Origin: Ricinus communis
Lineage: Eukaryota; Streptophyta; Magnoliopsida; Malpighiales; Euphorbiaceae
Assembly (NCBI RefSeq): GCF_019578655.1
Contig: NC_063260.1
Span: 17,238,001 to 17,302,000, forward strand
Length of the DNA stretch: 64,000 nucleotides
Direction: 5' to 3'
The notes under the pieces are model-generated. The model worked only from the letters and a program-made list of their open reading frames with translations. It searched no databases and was not told the DNA's origin. Position numbers and translations under genes: made by a program. Positions 34,101-45,326 of this stretch are shown in pieces (position 1 is the first letter of the stretch; the number at the start of each line of letters is the position of its first letter).

Positions 34101-35346
34101 GTTTTTTATTTGTTAGAGTTTGTAAACAAGCCTTCATAGCTCAATGTTATCATTAATATATTGTTATTTTCTATATTTTATAGTTTCATTTTCTCTTTTG
34201 TTTCAAATATCTATGAATCCAAAGAGGGAATAAAAAAAGAATGTGCAAAGAAGATTGAGAAAAATGAGCAAGACAAAAAGGCAAAGCATCACAAAAATAA
34301 ACTTATCCAATTGCATAATCCATAAAGAGTCTTAATACATTTTTAGAATAAGCATATGCAGTCATCATAAGTCCTTTTCTGGAATATCAGATTTCCATGC
34401 AAGCCTTACCAAACGGTAACCAAATTAGATCCCTCAAAACTAACCTAAAGTCATGCGCGTAACCAAGGCCAAATAATCCAAAACTGATCTGAATCATTCA
34501 AGCCCTTTTCAAAATAAATCTGAATCAAAATAGCCTCAAATCATATTCAAATCTTCCATCACTATACCATTCTAAAAGACACCAAGACTCAAAATCATAC
34601 TATAGTCAACTAAACTAGCTACCTCAAATCAGACTAGAGTCAACCAAACCAGATACCTTAATTTAGTCCTAAGATAAGATATGCTTAAATCAAACCTAAG
34701 TCATCCATCATCAATCCTTATGCAAAAATAGACAAACCTGAATCACATTATATTCTAGTTACCCTTACTCCTACCTTTTTCCAAAACCCTTGAATACCTC
34801 AAAATAGACCTTGAATCATTCAGATCCTTCTCAAATTCATAAATGGGTTTTCCACCATCCTAAGCTTTCTACATGCAATGAAGACTCAAATTAGATATAA
34901 TCAGTCACCATTAATTTGTTCAAAAGAAAAACTCAAACTAGCTTGAATCAAACTTCGAAAGACGATGACTCAAGTCAAATTGATAAAATCTAGAACCCTA
35001 TTAAAAACTAATTTTGGTTTAGAAAAATTCAAACGGTCAATGGTTATTTTTGGTTTTGGATATTTTCGATTTGATTTTTGGGTATAGTTTGGGATCTCTG
35101 ATTTCCATCATCAACCCTATATGTATTATGTTGATATATAATTTTTCTATTTATTTGAATTATTATTTTATGTTTTGATCATATTAATCCCTAACTAATA
35201 TGTTACTTTTTTAATTAAATAATATTTCTAATCTTAAAATATAGCATATCAAATAATTAGTTAGTTTTCTAATTAAATAATAATTATCAATCCTAAAAAA
35301 AATCTAATTATTGCTCATCTAAGTTGGTTCTCACAACTTAGATTTA
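34101..35346. other. Repetitive but unassigned sequence
   Basis: Between 34480 and 34900 the phrase style TCAAATCA(G/T)A(C/T)TAGAGTCAACCAAAC is repeated loosely, for example near 34590, 34625 and 34670. It looks like a diverged short-period array. No coding homology was found. Confidence 0.35.
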
Positions 35347-36930
35347 TGTTGATCTTGATAATTATATTGCAAGCCATTAATGATTTTACTAAATACTTTT
35401 CCTATAGAAATTTAAGTCCATGAAGGTTGAGAGTCTCAATACTTAAAAAAATCTAACTATACTAAGTTCCCTTATAAATCATGACAAAGACAACCAAATC
35501 ATGACCAAGATAGAGCAGACCACTACCAAATCCTTGCAATTGTGAAAAATAAGTTTAAAACTCTAGAGGATTTTGCAACCAAAGTCGTGACTATGACAAG
35601 TGAAGAAAGAACACAATAAGCTCATCGTACTCATGATCCTCCTATAGCAACAACGATGAGATTAATGATCATGAACGTCAAGAATTACGGTGGACATTGC
35701 AATCATGATAGGTGAACTCCAAAGAAAAATCGCAAGCATGATACTAGAGTAGCAACCATAATACATCTCTCAGTCAACAAATTACCAATAGTTACCTCAT
35801 GCACCAATAGGAAAAGACCAAGTGACTCTAGTCGTTAGACTTGATCAAATTCTATAACTGCGAAATTCATATCTCGACCACGATAAGGCAACCTTGACCA
35901 TAAAGTTGGCTTCTTGACCGTGATTGAGCTCTGACAGTGCATTCTATAACTTAAAAATTCTTATTTTTATCTTAATGATTAAATAGAAAGTCACTAATGA
36001 CATTATCAAGTATTTTTCCTATAGAAATTTAAATCTATGAAGGTAAAGATCTCTATATTTATAAAAATTCTAAGTATACAAAGTTGCGTAATAAATCGTG
36101 ACCCAGACAATCTAATCCTTGCAATTGTGAAAGGTAAGATTAGAATTCTAGAAGATTTTAGTACCAGAGACTATGACAAGTGAAGCAGGACATAATAATC
36201 TCATCACACCTTGCCATCCTCCTATAGCGACCATGACAAGATCAATGACTGTGAATCTTAAGAGTTATAGTGGACATCACGACCAAGATAAATGAACGTG
36301 ATAGGATAAACATGAGCACGACATTAGAGTAATGACTGCAATTTATTTCTTATCAGTAAATCGGTAACATGCGCCAATAGGAGAAAGACATGTGTCAGAA
36401 GCCATTAGACTAAATTAAATTTTGCAATTGTGAGATTCATGTTTCAGCTAGGACAAGGAATCTCGATTGTGAAGTTAGCTTCTCGATCGAGACTGCGATC
36501 TAGTTGTGCCTTTAATGCAAATTACAAAGATGATAGAGAAGATTTAGCCTAAAACCTATTAGTAATGACCATATGAAGGGGAAACATAATATTTTTTTGT
36601 CCTCCAATTTTTGTCTCTTTTACATAAAGAGGTCCATCAATTAGGGTTTCTAGCATTTCCATTTAAGTCAAAGATATAAAGGAGGTAAAGAACATAAAAT
36701 AAATGTCTTAAATTCCTTGTTTGCTTTCTAATATAACTTATACCCTTTCTTATCTCTACTCTCCACCTTTTCTCTTGCATTCATTCTCTGTTCTAGAGTT
36801 ATCACCATCAAGTTCAATCTATAATTTCATTATCAAATTGTTTGCATTGGTTGCATAAAGTGTGACTAGAGAAAGCACCACATGTGATGGAAGATACTTG
36901 AACAACCTTGTGGATGTTGGAAGCAAGTTA
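35347..36930 (+). repeat. Copia-type LTR with internal tandem duplication (approximate right end)
   Basis: It starts TGTTGATCTTGATAAT, like the beginning of Sirevirus LTRs. The first 1.2 kb consists of two diverged copies (35347-35950 and 35960-36530). The remainder (36600-36900) has the pyrimidine-rich and TTGTGGATGTTGGAAG-type text often found near the R/U5 part of such LTRs. No internal region follows. Confidence 0.45.
35380..36530 (+). repeat. Diverged tandem duplication, unit about 570-620 bp
   Basis: Anchors pair as follows: CCTATAGAAATTT at 35401 and 36018; CTATGACAAGTGAAG at 35591 and 36171; CACCAATAGGA or CGCCAATAGGA at about 35802 and 36372. Offsets fall from 617 to 570, showing deletions in the second unit. 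Confidence 0.8.
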
Positions 36931-38385
36931 AGCTAAGAATTTTTGAAATAAAAGATAACAACAAGAAGCTCTTATTACTATTATAAGGAGTATGTGAATT
37001 GTGTCTCGAATAGTGTATTCTTGCAACTCCAATGAACATCGCTCATAACAATATGGAAGTGCTAATCCTGATCTAAGGCAGAGGGAAAGGAGTAATATAA
37101 TTGAGGGGATTGTAATTAAAGATGAATTTGAATACTTAAAGGAAGGAAATAAAATTATTATATGATGCAAGACATTGAGTTTGCAATGGCATATTTAAAG
37201 ACAGAAACCCTAATAGAAACGTTATTAGGAAATGCTAGAGGGAGCCGGCTTAAAGACGGGAGCCAGCATAGGTAGCTGCCTAGTACCTCCAAAATAAGGG
37301 GAGCCTCATAATTTTATAAGTGATTTAATATGAAGTCAATTCTTTTGGACTTAAGTGAGTCTAAGAAAAGATTCATAATATCTAAACACACAACAAAAAA
37401 TATATTTATATTCTTTAATCCAAAAATATCTTCAATCAATTATGTGAAGAGAGAGATTGAACGATTTAACTATATTGTCTATTGAGAAAAAAAGATAACA
37501 AACCTGATTACATTGATTTAATTAAAAAAAATTGCACTAAAAAGGTAACAAATAGTTTTTTTCTTAAATTTAGTTGTGCATTATTTAGTTTCATTTGTTG
37601 CATCAATTGTGATTTATGAAATTTTTTCATATAGCATTGAGACGTTTTTTTTTTTCTTCTACTTGAGATAGTCTATTGGTGGGTAGGTTGCATTGTAATG
37701 TTATATTTTTTTATTTAATTTTTATTAATAAATAAAATTATATTTGAATATATTGAACTAATAGGAATATAATTTTATCAAAAATATTTATAATGAGAAA
37801 TTGATACTTCCCTCTCTGAAAATTTTTTAGAGACTCCAAAATGTTGGAGCCAGCCCTCTTTGAAGGGTTTGTTAACTTCCGCCTTAATTTAAAAGGAAAA
37901 ATAGAAATAGCCTTGGGAATGGGTATTCAGGGTGTTACTGGAGCTTTCAGGAACACCATGTTTATAAATAAACTGTAGTATGAAAAACATGAATATGAAG
38001 AACGGGAATAAAATACGAAACATGGAAAGAAAGAGAGATTCAAATTGGAGGGAAGATAATAATCAAATATCGGTCAGAATAACGCTTTCTTTTCTTTAAG
38101 GTCATATTCATCATTTTTAACTCAAAAATAATAACAACTTTATCCAAAATCTAAGAGAATGGAATTTAATGCAATATTAACAAATATCTGAACATAAAAA
38201 AATTTATTTCTTTTGAATATTATATATAAGTTGTATAATATAATAAAAATACAAGAGGTCAAATATAATAATTTTTATAACAAGTTTAAACTATTACAAG
38301 ATACAAAGTAATTCAAATTATAACTTCTATTTATATTTTTAAGTAATCTAACATTTCACTAAGTAATTTATAATTATAATAAATT
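36931..38385. other. Spacer, no gene recognised
   Basis: 37240-37300 contains GAGGGAGCCGGCTTAAAGAC and GGGAGCCAGC. 37845-37870 contains GGAGCCAGCCCTCTTTGAAG, which could be part of an inverted pair, but the match is short. No open frame has a recognisable domain. Confidence 0.3.
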
Positions 38386-38386
38386 G

Positions 38387-38390
<4 letters not shown>

Positions 38391-38417
<27 letters not shown>
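38391..38417. repeat. (TA)13 microsatellite
   Basis: A perfect TA dinucleotide tract of about 27 bp. Confidence 0.95.
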
Positions 38418-38420
<3 letters not shown>

Positions 38421-40452
38421 AATTAAACTTGAGAAATAATTTTATAAATGAAATTTTAATTATTTATAAATTTTATAATACATTATTGGATGTCATATTA
38501 TTTATACAATCATAATTTAGTGTTGATTATATATAAAATTATATAAAAATAATAAAAATAGAAATATATATCTAAAAAATATTAATTATAATAAAATACA
38601 GTACTTTTTTAAATTTTATCATTTAAATATCTTTGATTAGTGTGGTTAATATTTATATAGCCGTACGAAATGTATGCAATGTTGGTTATGTACATCAACA
38701 TCAACTAAACATTAAAAGAAAAAAAGAAAAAGCTAAATTGTGTAAATAAAATATTATAGGCACCACCATTTTAGACAAAGTAAATCTTATGCGACAACAG
38801 GCCTATCATATCAGGACCAACTTGTGTATGTATCAAATATCAAAAAGGAAATAATTCCATAATATATATTATATTGGTAACTCAAGAAAATCCAATAAGT
38901 AAATGTTGGGTCATGAATATAAAAGTATATACTTATGAGCACGCATTCTCCAAAGCAATTATTTTAATTACTAATAAAAATCCTTTTGATAATGATTATC
39001 TGTAAAGGTTCGTTTCCATATTTATTTCATTCCTCTATTGCACGAGTGGGTCTAATCTGAGTGTGAAGTGGTCGTTTTATAGTATACTTTTATATAATAA
39101 TCATTAATCATGATTAAATTATACACTTATGTTAATCTCTCTCTCTCTCCTTCCACAAACAAGAAGAACACAGAGTGGTGGGATGTCCCAATTTTAAGCA
39201 GCCTTCCAAAAGAGGACAGTAGAAGTGAGTCAAAGTTGATTAGATAATAATATTTAAAAAATAAAAGGAAACCTTCCTCTAAATCTTATTATTAAACTTT
39301 ATATGTTAAGATCAGAAGGCATATATTATTAGATATCTAAATCATGCTCCACCATTAAAACTCTTCACCTCCACCATTACTTGTTCTCTTTCCCCACCAC
39401 CACCACCCTCTAATTTATAATCTAATTAAAAGATTTCTTCTTTTTCAATTTCATAATCGCTAGTGTGCTTTGAGAGTTAAAAGTTTCCAAACATGCCCTA
39501 AGCACCAATGTGTCTATTCCCAAGAAGTGTGATTGAGATTTATGTATCTTTTATTAAAAGAAAAATCATAATCTAGTTGTCCTTTGACCACTATTGCTCA
39601 CTTTAAATGAAGACAAGTACAATGATTATATTACGAAACATAATTGTTTTTTTTCTAATAATTGTTCTTTTTCAACTTTTTAAAAAGAGAAAAAGAATTG
39701 ATTCTCCTTTTTTCTTTCCCTTATTATTTTTTGTCAAAATTTTTTAATTTTGTCAACCGCTAATTATGTTATAGAACAATTATTTCTATAATAAATATAA
39801 TTTATTAACTTTTATTTATTTTTATTTATTTAAGATTTTAAAAATAAACTTAAAGTTTTATATTTATTAAATCTATTATGATATCTTTTTATAAAATCTG
39901 CATCTTTAGAAATATTTTTGTAGAATTTAATAAATTTAAAATGTCATAATAAAATTTTTATTTGACTTTTTTGCAATCGAACTCATTTAAAAATCAAAGA
40001 ATTAATTTATAATTTAAGATACTATTGAATGAAATGCTAAATTATAAATTTAAAGAGTTTTGTCGATGCAATTGAAGAATATTAATATAAATTTTTACTA
40101 TTTAATTGATCTTTTATGGGCTTAATTATAAAATATAATATGTACTTTGCATTTATTATCAAATTTAATATGTCATTTTCACTTTCAGTACTATATCTCA
40201 ATATTAATTTTAATTTCAACCTTCAATAAAATTATCAGTTGAATTTACTGACTAGCATGAGCTTGATAATAAAAAAGAACTGAATCAATATTAGAGTTGC
40301 TGACTCATTTCATTATTAGAATTTTATCATTTAAATACATCTAATTAAATTTTATTTTTAATTTTTGAAGTTTCATTAATCTTATGTGACTAAACAACAA
40401 TATTTAATAATGAGACTGTTGATTCAGTCTTTTTTTTTTGTTATTTGATAAG

Positions 40453-40455
<3 letters not shown>
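38418..40455. other. AT-rich spacer, possibly unique host DNA
   Basis: 39140-39160 has a (CT)n stretch, and 39390-39410 a CCACCACCACCACCC run of the kind seen in host 5' regions. No coding exon was found. Confidence 0.3.

Positions 40456-40522
<67 letters not shown>
40456..40522. repeat. (AT)33 microsatellite
   Basis: A perfect AT dinucleotide tract of about 67 bp, the longest simple repeat in the window. Confidence 0.95.
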
Positions 40523-40530
<8 letters not shown>

Positions 40531-40599
40531 TAGTAATTTATTGGTATGTTTTATATACATAATATGTAAAAATATGTGCTTATTATCTCACTTTACCTT

Positions 40600-41275
40600 T
40601 ATTGTCTAGTTTCACGTGTTGATAGCCAAAGATGAAAAATATGAGCTAAATATTCATAAATTGGGTTAAATTGGACCACCGCTGCTTAAACTCAGAATAA
40701 AGATGTGCAGGCTTCTAATTTTACAAGCCTAGCTGAAAAATACAAGGCCCATAAAGGAAAACTAATTAGTTTTTATTTAATTATGGATAATTATTTTTAA
40801 GTTGTTTATTTTATTTAGGATAGTTAAGAGGAAAATTATGGCGGTGTTGTGCTTAGAGAAGGATTGTACAAAAGAAATCTCTATAAGTACTGGAGACTAG
40901 TTCAACAAAAGAGTTCAATCTGCACCTATCTATTATTCTTCTCTTTGCAAATTCTCTACAGTTCATTTTTTACAAATATTTCTAGTTAGCTTTTGTATTA
41001 CTCATTAGAAATCTAAGAGACTTTTTAAGAAGTGGAGAGTGAGAATCAATCATCTTCATACCTTGAAGAACTTCTAGATTTTAAGGGAGTCTTTACCTTT
41101 TATATTATTTTTATGTCTTTTTATTTAATTAAAATGATCGTTGATAAGTCACAAATAGTTATATTTATCGTGTTGAATTTCCTTGCAATTTGGTTGAATA
41201 ATGTACTTAATTATGAAAATTATGTTTATTCTGACTTAGGTGATGCAATATCAAGGATGGAGCAAAATCCAGCCT
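40600..41275 (+). repeat. LTR-like segment with TATA motif, boundaries not found
   Basis: CTCTATAAGTACTGGAGAC near 40878 is a good TATA/start-like arrangement, followed by pyrimidine-rich text and TTTTGTATTACTCATTAG. An 81-codon frame at 41032-41277 begins with GTG, not ATG, and has no domain. It is not accepted as a gene. Confidence 0.35.
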
Positions 41276-41279
41276 AAAG

Positions 41280-42620
41280 ACAAGTTTTAAGTCATCATTT
41301 ATCAGAAACCAAGTCTTTTGGAGGAAGTGCAGAAATCTGCACAGAAGATCACTGTCGACAAGGCGTGACCACGCCATGTTCCATAAGCTCCGCAGAAATC
41401 ATGCGAAGACTCATCGAAGGCGTGACCACGCCTTGCACCCCATGAGCTGCTAAAAGATGCTAATGAGAACTTCAAAATTTTCAGAGTTTTCATTGTGGTG
41501 GACCTATACCTAGTTAATCTCCTCTATTTTTAGAAGTGTTGGATTAATAGAACTTTCTTCCATGTATTTAGGGTTTTAATTTATTTAGATCACTTTTAAT
41601 CTTATCTTTTCTTGTAGGGATAAGATTAAATAGGAAGCTTATTTCTTTTTTATAAGGATTCTATTAGGGTTTAGGGTTTTACTTCCTATATAAGGACGGC
41701 TAGATACTTTGAGCAGAGGCATTTAGATTCAGATTCAGATTCAAATTGATATTCATATTCTTATTTCTTTTTCTACTCTCTACAATTCTTGTGAATTCTT
41801 ACTCCACCATGAGTGACTAAATTTTTTAGTTCCTAATTCAATAGTGAATAAATTCCAATTGTGATTTTGTGAGGCTTTGAGCTTAACAGAATTCTTCTTT
41901 AATTCAAGAATTCTTTATTTCTTGTTCTTATTATTTATGAATTATTGATATTGATTGAACTGACGACTCAACTTTGATATTGATTTTTCTATTGCTAAAC
42001 TTTGAGTTTGTGATCCGTAATTGTCATGAACGATTGACACAAGTAGCAAGGAGCTGGCTCATGTGTGTGTGATTACGTCTTATTCGAATTACATAGCTTG
42101 CATGATAGGCTCTAGGGAAATAAAGGAACAAGAGTATTTCAATTGCAGTTATCTCAATTAAATTAATGTTGGTTTAGTCATTCTCATTATTCTTAATGCT
42201 ATCATTAAGTTGATATGGAACGCTATCGTGCCCAGTTGACTAATGGTAAGTTTTGATTTGGATGTTGGGTTCGAGTCAATTATATTAGGAGAATTACACT
42301 TGTTGCGGCTTTTTCGAATAAGTAGACTAAGTACTTGAATAGAAGAATTAATATTTTAGCCTATGATTATGATTACAATTGGATGGAATTAGCACTCTTG
42401 AATTGGAAATTTGTTAAGATTGATTTTTATTTACTATTCAGCCTTCATTATTTTCTGCTTATTTATAATTTTGATTCAAACATTCAAAAACCCCCCTTTT
42501 ATTTTACTTTGAGAAGCTATCCACATTGGTTCCCTTGGGATTCGACCTGGTTTCACTATTTCTACAAGTTAGTTTAGGAAAATCAGTAATTTATTTTGAA
42601 GGGCTTCGACAACCCGTTCA
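41280..42620 (+). repeat. Athila-like gypsy LTR, probably solo
   Basis: The 3' end reads GGGATTCGACCTGGTTTC, then TCTACAAGTTAG, then CTTCGACAACCCGTTCA. This is the characteristic ending of Athila-group LTRs, which is normally followed by TGGCGCCGTTGCCGGGG. Here it is followed by ATCGTTAGATT, so no PBS is present and a solo LTR is likely. A TATA box (CTATATAAGGACGG, about 41686) lies in the middle, followed by a transcribed-looking region. The left end is approximate. Confidence 0.55.
41359..41434 (+). repeat. Two near-palindromic AAGGCGTGACCACGCC motifs
   Basis: AAGGCGTGACCACGCC occurs at about 41360-41375, and AAGGCGTGACCACGCCTT at 41417-41434, 57 bp apart. The second is an 18 bp near-palindrome (GGCGTG/CACGCC arms). 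They lie upstream of the LTR TATA box. Confidence 0.8.
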
Positions 42621-43130
42621 ATCGTTAGATTAAATATGTCAGACTAATTTTCATAAGTGTTTAGTTTAACTTTTTACTTATGTATGAACCTTATTTATTA
42701 TGAGTTTAATGAGTGATTTCTTTATCTTCATAACTCTATTAGTTTCATCTATTATTGTTAGTTGACTACCATGTCAATTTAATAATAATATTTATTATGA
42801 AAATCTTTAGGTTAAATATATTAGAGACATCATCTTTACTTTAATATATGATAGTATAAGAAACCAATGTTGCATCATTAGGTTAAGTGACTTAGAGAAA
42901 AGACACATCATTATCTTATTCCTTAGATATGGGCTTAAAAAAAAAAAAGGATTACTAAGTATTGGCTAGACTAAATATTATTTTGTCATATAGTTTACAT
43001 TAATCATTTTATTTGTATTTTTACTTTCTAGTTTATTTAATTTATTTTATAAACCTTAAGCTATTATTAAAATATTAGCTTAGATTGGTTAGATTTATTT
43101 TTAGTACTTTTATGTGATAGTTGGTTTTTG
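42621..43130. other. AT-rich spacer
   Basis: No gene seen. There is an A12 run near 42940. Confidence 0.3.
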
Positions 43131-43259
43131 TAGTATATACTCTACAGTTCCTTGTGAGTTCGACCTCATAGTGAATTTGCCCGTACTATCATTCGGTTCG
43201 TATACTTGCAAGTATTAAGTTTGATACATTATTATTGCTAGAGTTTATATCGAACATCA
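43131..43259 (+). repeat. 3' terminus of another gypsy-type LTR
   Basis: TTCCTTGTGAGTTCGACCTCATAGTG, then TTCGTATACTTGCAAGTA and an ending in CATCA, matches the style of gypsy LTR ends with a TTCGACC...CGTA(C/T)ACTTGC signature. The same style is seen at 54000-54120. The body of this LTR is not resolved. Confidence 0.4.
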
Positions 43260-44130
43260 ATAGATTTAGTTGATAATTTCACAAGATACTAAAATTAAAA
43301 TCATTGTTGCAATGTAATGCTGAAATTGAAATCCTAGATTTGGTATTAGATATAAAATTAAATCCTTTTATGTACTTTTTAATTTTATTATTAATTAAAT
43401 TTTATTTTTATATTTGAGGATAATAGATTCATGACTTCGTTTAAATAAATAAAAATTGATTAGGTACACGGATGACTTGGTTTACCCTTCTCGCAAACTT
43501 TAGGCACATATAGGTATAAACAACTTTCCTTTGCTTACTTTGTTCTCTTGCTTTTCATATTTGATTTCTACATTGTTTATAAGACGACATAATGAGGATA
43601 CTCCCTCGTTATTCACTTGTAATTATTTATAAAATAAAGTATAATAAAAAATTACATGGACTTCTTCTTCTTTTTTTCTTTTTTTTTTTAATAGAAGAAA
43701 GAAATGAGGTTTCTTCATAATGAAAATAAATATCATTTATTAAACCTAATTAAAAATTTTAAATCCTAATTCTTTTCTATTCATCATAAATTTATCATTG
43801 TAAATTACATTATTTCAATATTAATATTCTATCTTTGTTTATTGTGAGTATATGTATGGAATTGGACTTTTCGAAAACAATTTCTTAAAAGCTCAAATAA
43901 TTTTTGAGAGAGTAAAGAAATTGATGCTTTTAAGAAAAATTGAACAAAGTAGTTCATAAAATAATAATCAATGAAGTTAAAAAATAAATAAATCTGTTTA
44001 TCAGACTTAACATAGTGCGGAAACTTCATTTGACGTTAGATTTGATGTTTGATATTAGCTATTGGTTTTGTGTTTTCTTTTTATTTGTTACACGGAGTGT
44101 ACTAGGAGTCTTTTTCAAAAATTAATTAAT
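43260..44130. other. AT-rich spacer, no gene recognised
   Basis: Poly-pyrimidine tracts occur near 43660-43690. The minus frame at 44029-43829 has no domain. Confidence 0.3.
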
Positions 44131-44930
44131 GGGTAATTATAAATTTAACGGCTTAATTTTTTAGTTTTTTTCTATTTAATGTTTGAATTATTTTTTCAAT
44201 TAAGTGTTTAAACCTGCTAATTTATATATATCGTGATATCTCTTACTGATTTTACGCATAAAATTAATAATTTAACTTAATTTATACATGAAACGATCTA
44301 AATATTCTTACTTATCATTATATATAATTTCATATTTCTTCATTTTCTTATTCTTTGGTATTTCTTTTTATTTCCTATGAAATTTTTTTCAGCATTAAAA
44401 AAGTAAAGATGGTGCATTTATTTTTTAATTAAAAAAAGATATTTACTCATTATCTTTTATTTTCAAAATTTATCTTCTTTAAGAAAAATTTAATACTTTC
44501 TCTCTCTCGCTTCTTATTGTTTTAAAGTGAAAGAATACATTTTATTTTTATTTCTCTTTTAGGTGAATGCAATAATATAAAAGAATAAAAAATAATATTT
44601 AATTTTTAAAATTTTAAATTTTTTTATTTCAATGAATGAAAAAAAATTATTATTTTTTCTTTTAATCTTGAGAAACAGACAAGATTTTTGAAAAAATAGT
44701 CCTAAAAATATATAGAAATAAGAAAAAAGAAAGAAAATATGATTTTATTTTAAAGGAGGAAATTTACTTTAATTTATTATTCAAAATAAGTCATATAAGC
44801 ACTTTAACTTGTAACACCGGCTAGAAATACTATAGCGAATATTTTTAGCAAATTTAAATACTTAATTGAATAAAAAATAATTTAAACATTAAAATAGAAA
44901 AAATAAAAAATTGGAACACAAAATTATGAT
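44131..44930. mobile_element. MITE-like element with long terminal inverted repeats
   Basis: The left arm (44152-44220) and the reverse complement of the right arm (44847-44914) agree over about 70 bp. Shared text includes TCTATTTTAATGTTTAAATTATTTTTT (with small gaps) and CAATTAAGT(A/G)TTTAAA(T/C)(T/C)TGCT. The 620 bp between the arms are AT-rich and non-coding. The total of about 800 bp suits a Mutator-like non-autonomous element. Exact termini and TSD were not resolved. Confidence 0.6.
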
Positions 44931-45326
44931 TTTTCTTAATTAGTTGCAAGTTCTTCTTGCTATCTCTTTTTAAAATAAAAATTGATAAAGTGGTAATGAT
45001 TTGTCAAATAAAAAGTTATATACTACAACATCAAGTGAATTGGTCTAACTTATTTTAATTTTTTAATGAGCAATGACATGATAGTTATTAGGTAAAAAAA
45101 TTATTTGATTGCTATCAAATTCCAGAATCTAAAGAGAACCGTGATTCTCAGAAGTAATTATAATTTCAATTTTGAAGCTCAATAGAGAGCTTTGTAAAAA
45201 TGTAATGGTGATCAATAATGTTGAAAATTTTAATGCATCGATATTTTATATGCAAGCTTTCATTGACAATGCCCTTTTGCTAATTAAACCAAGAGATATA
45301 TTAGGGTTAATTATTTAAACGATGAT
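44931..45326. other. Spacer before the G2 element
   Basis: No gene recognised. Confidence 0.3.

Noticed and set aside
37240..37875. Possible MITE bounded by GAGGGAGCCGGCT and GGAGCCAGCCCTC
   Set aside because: The inverted match is short and gapped, and no TSD is visible.
41032..41277. 81-codon frame in the LTR-like segment after 40600
   Set aside because: It starts with GTG, has no domain, and lies in LTR-type sequence.
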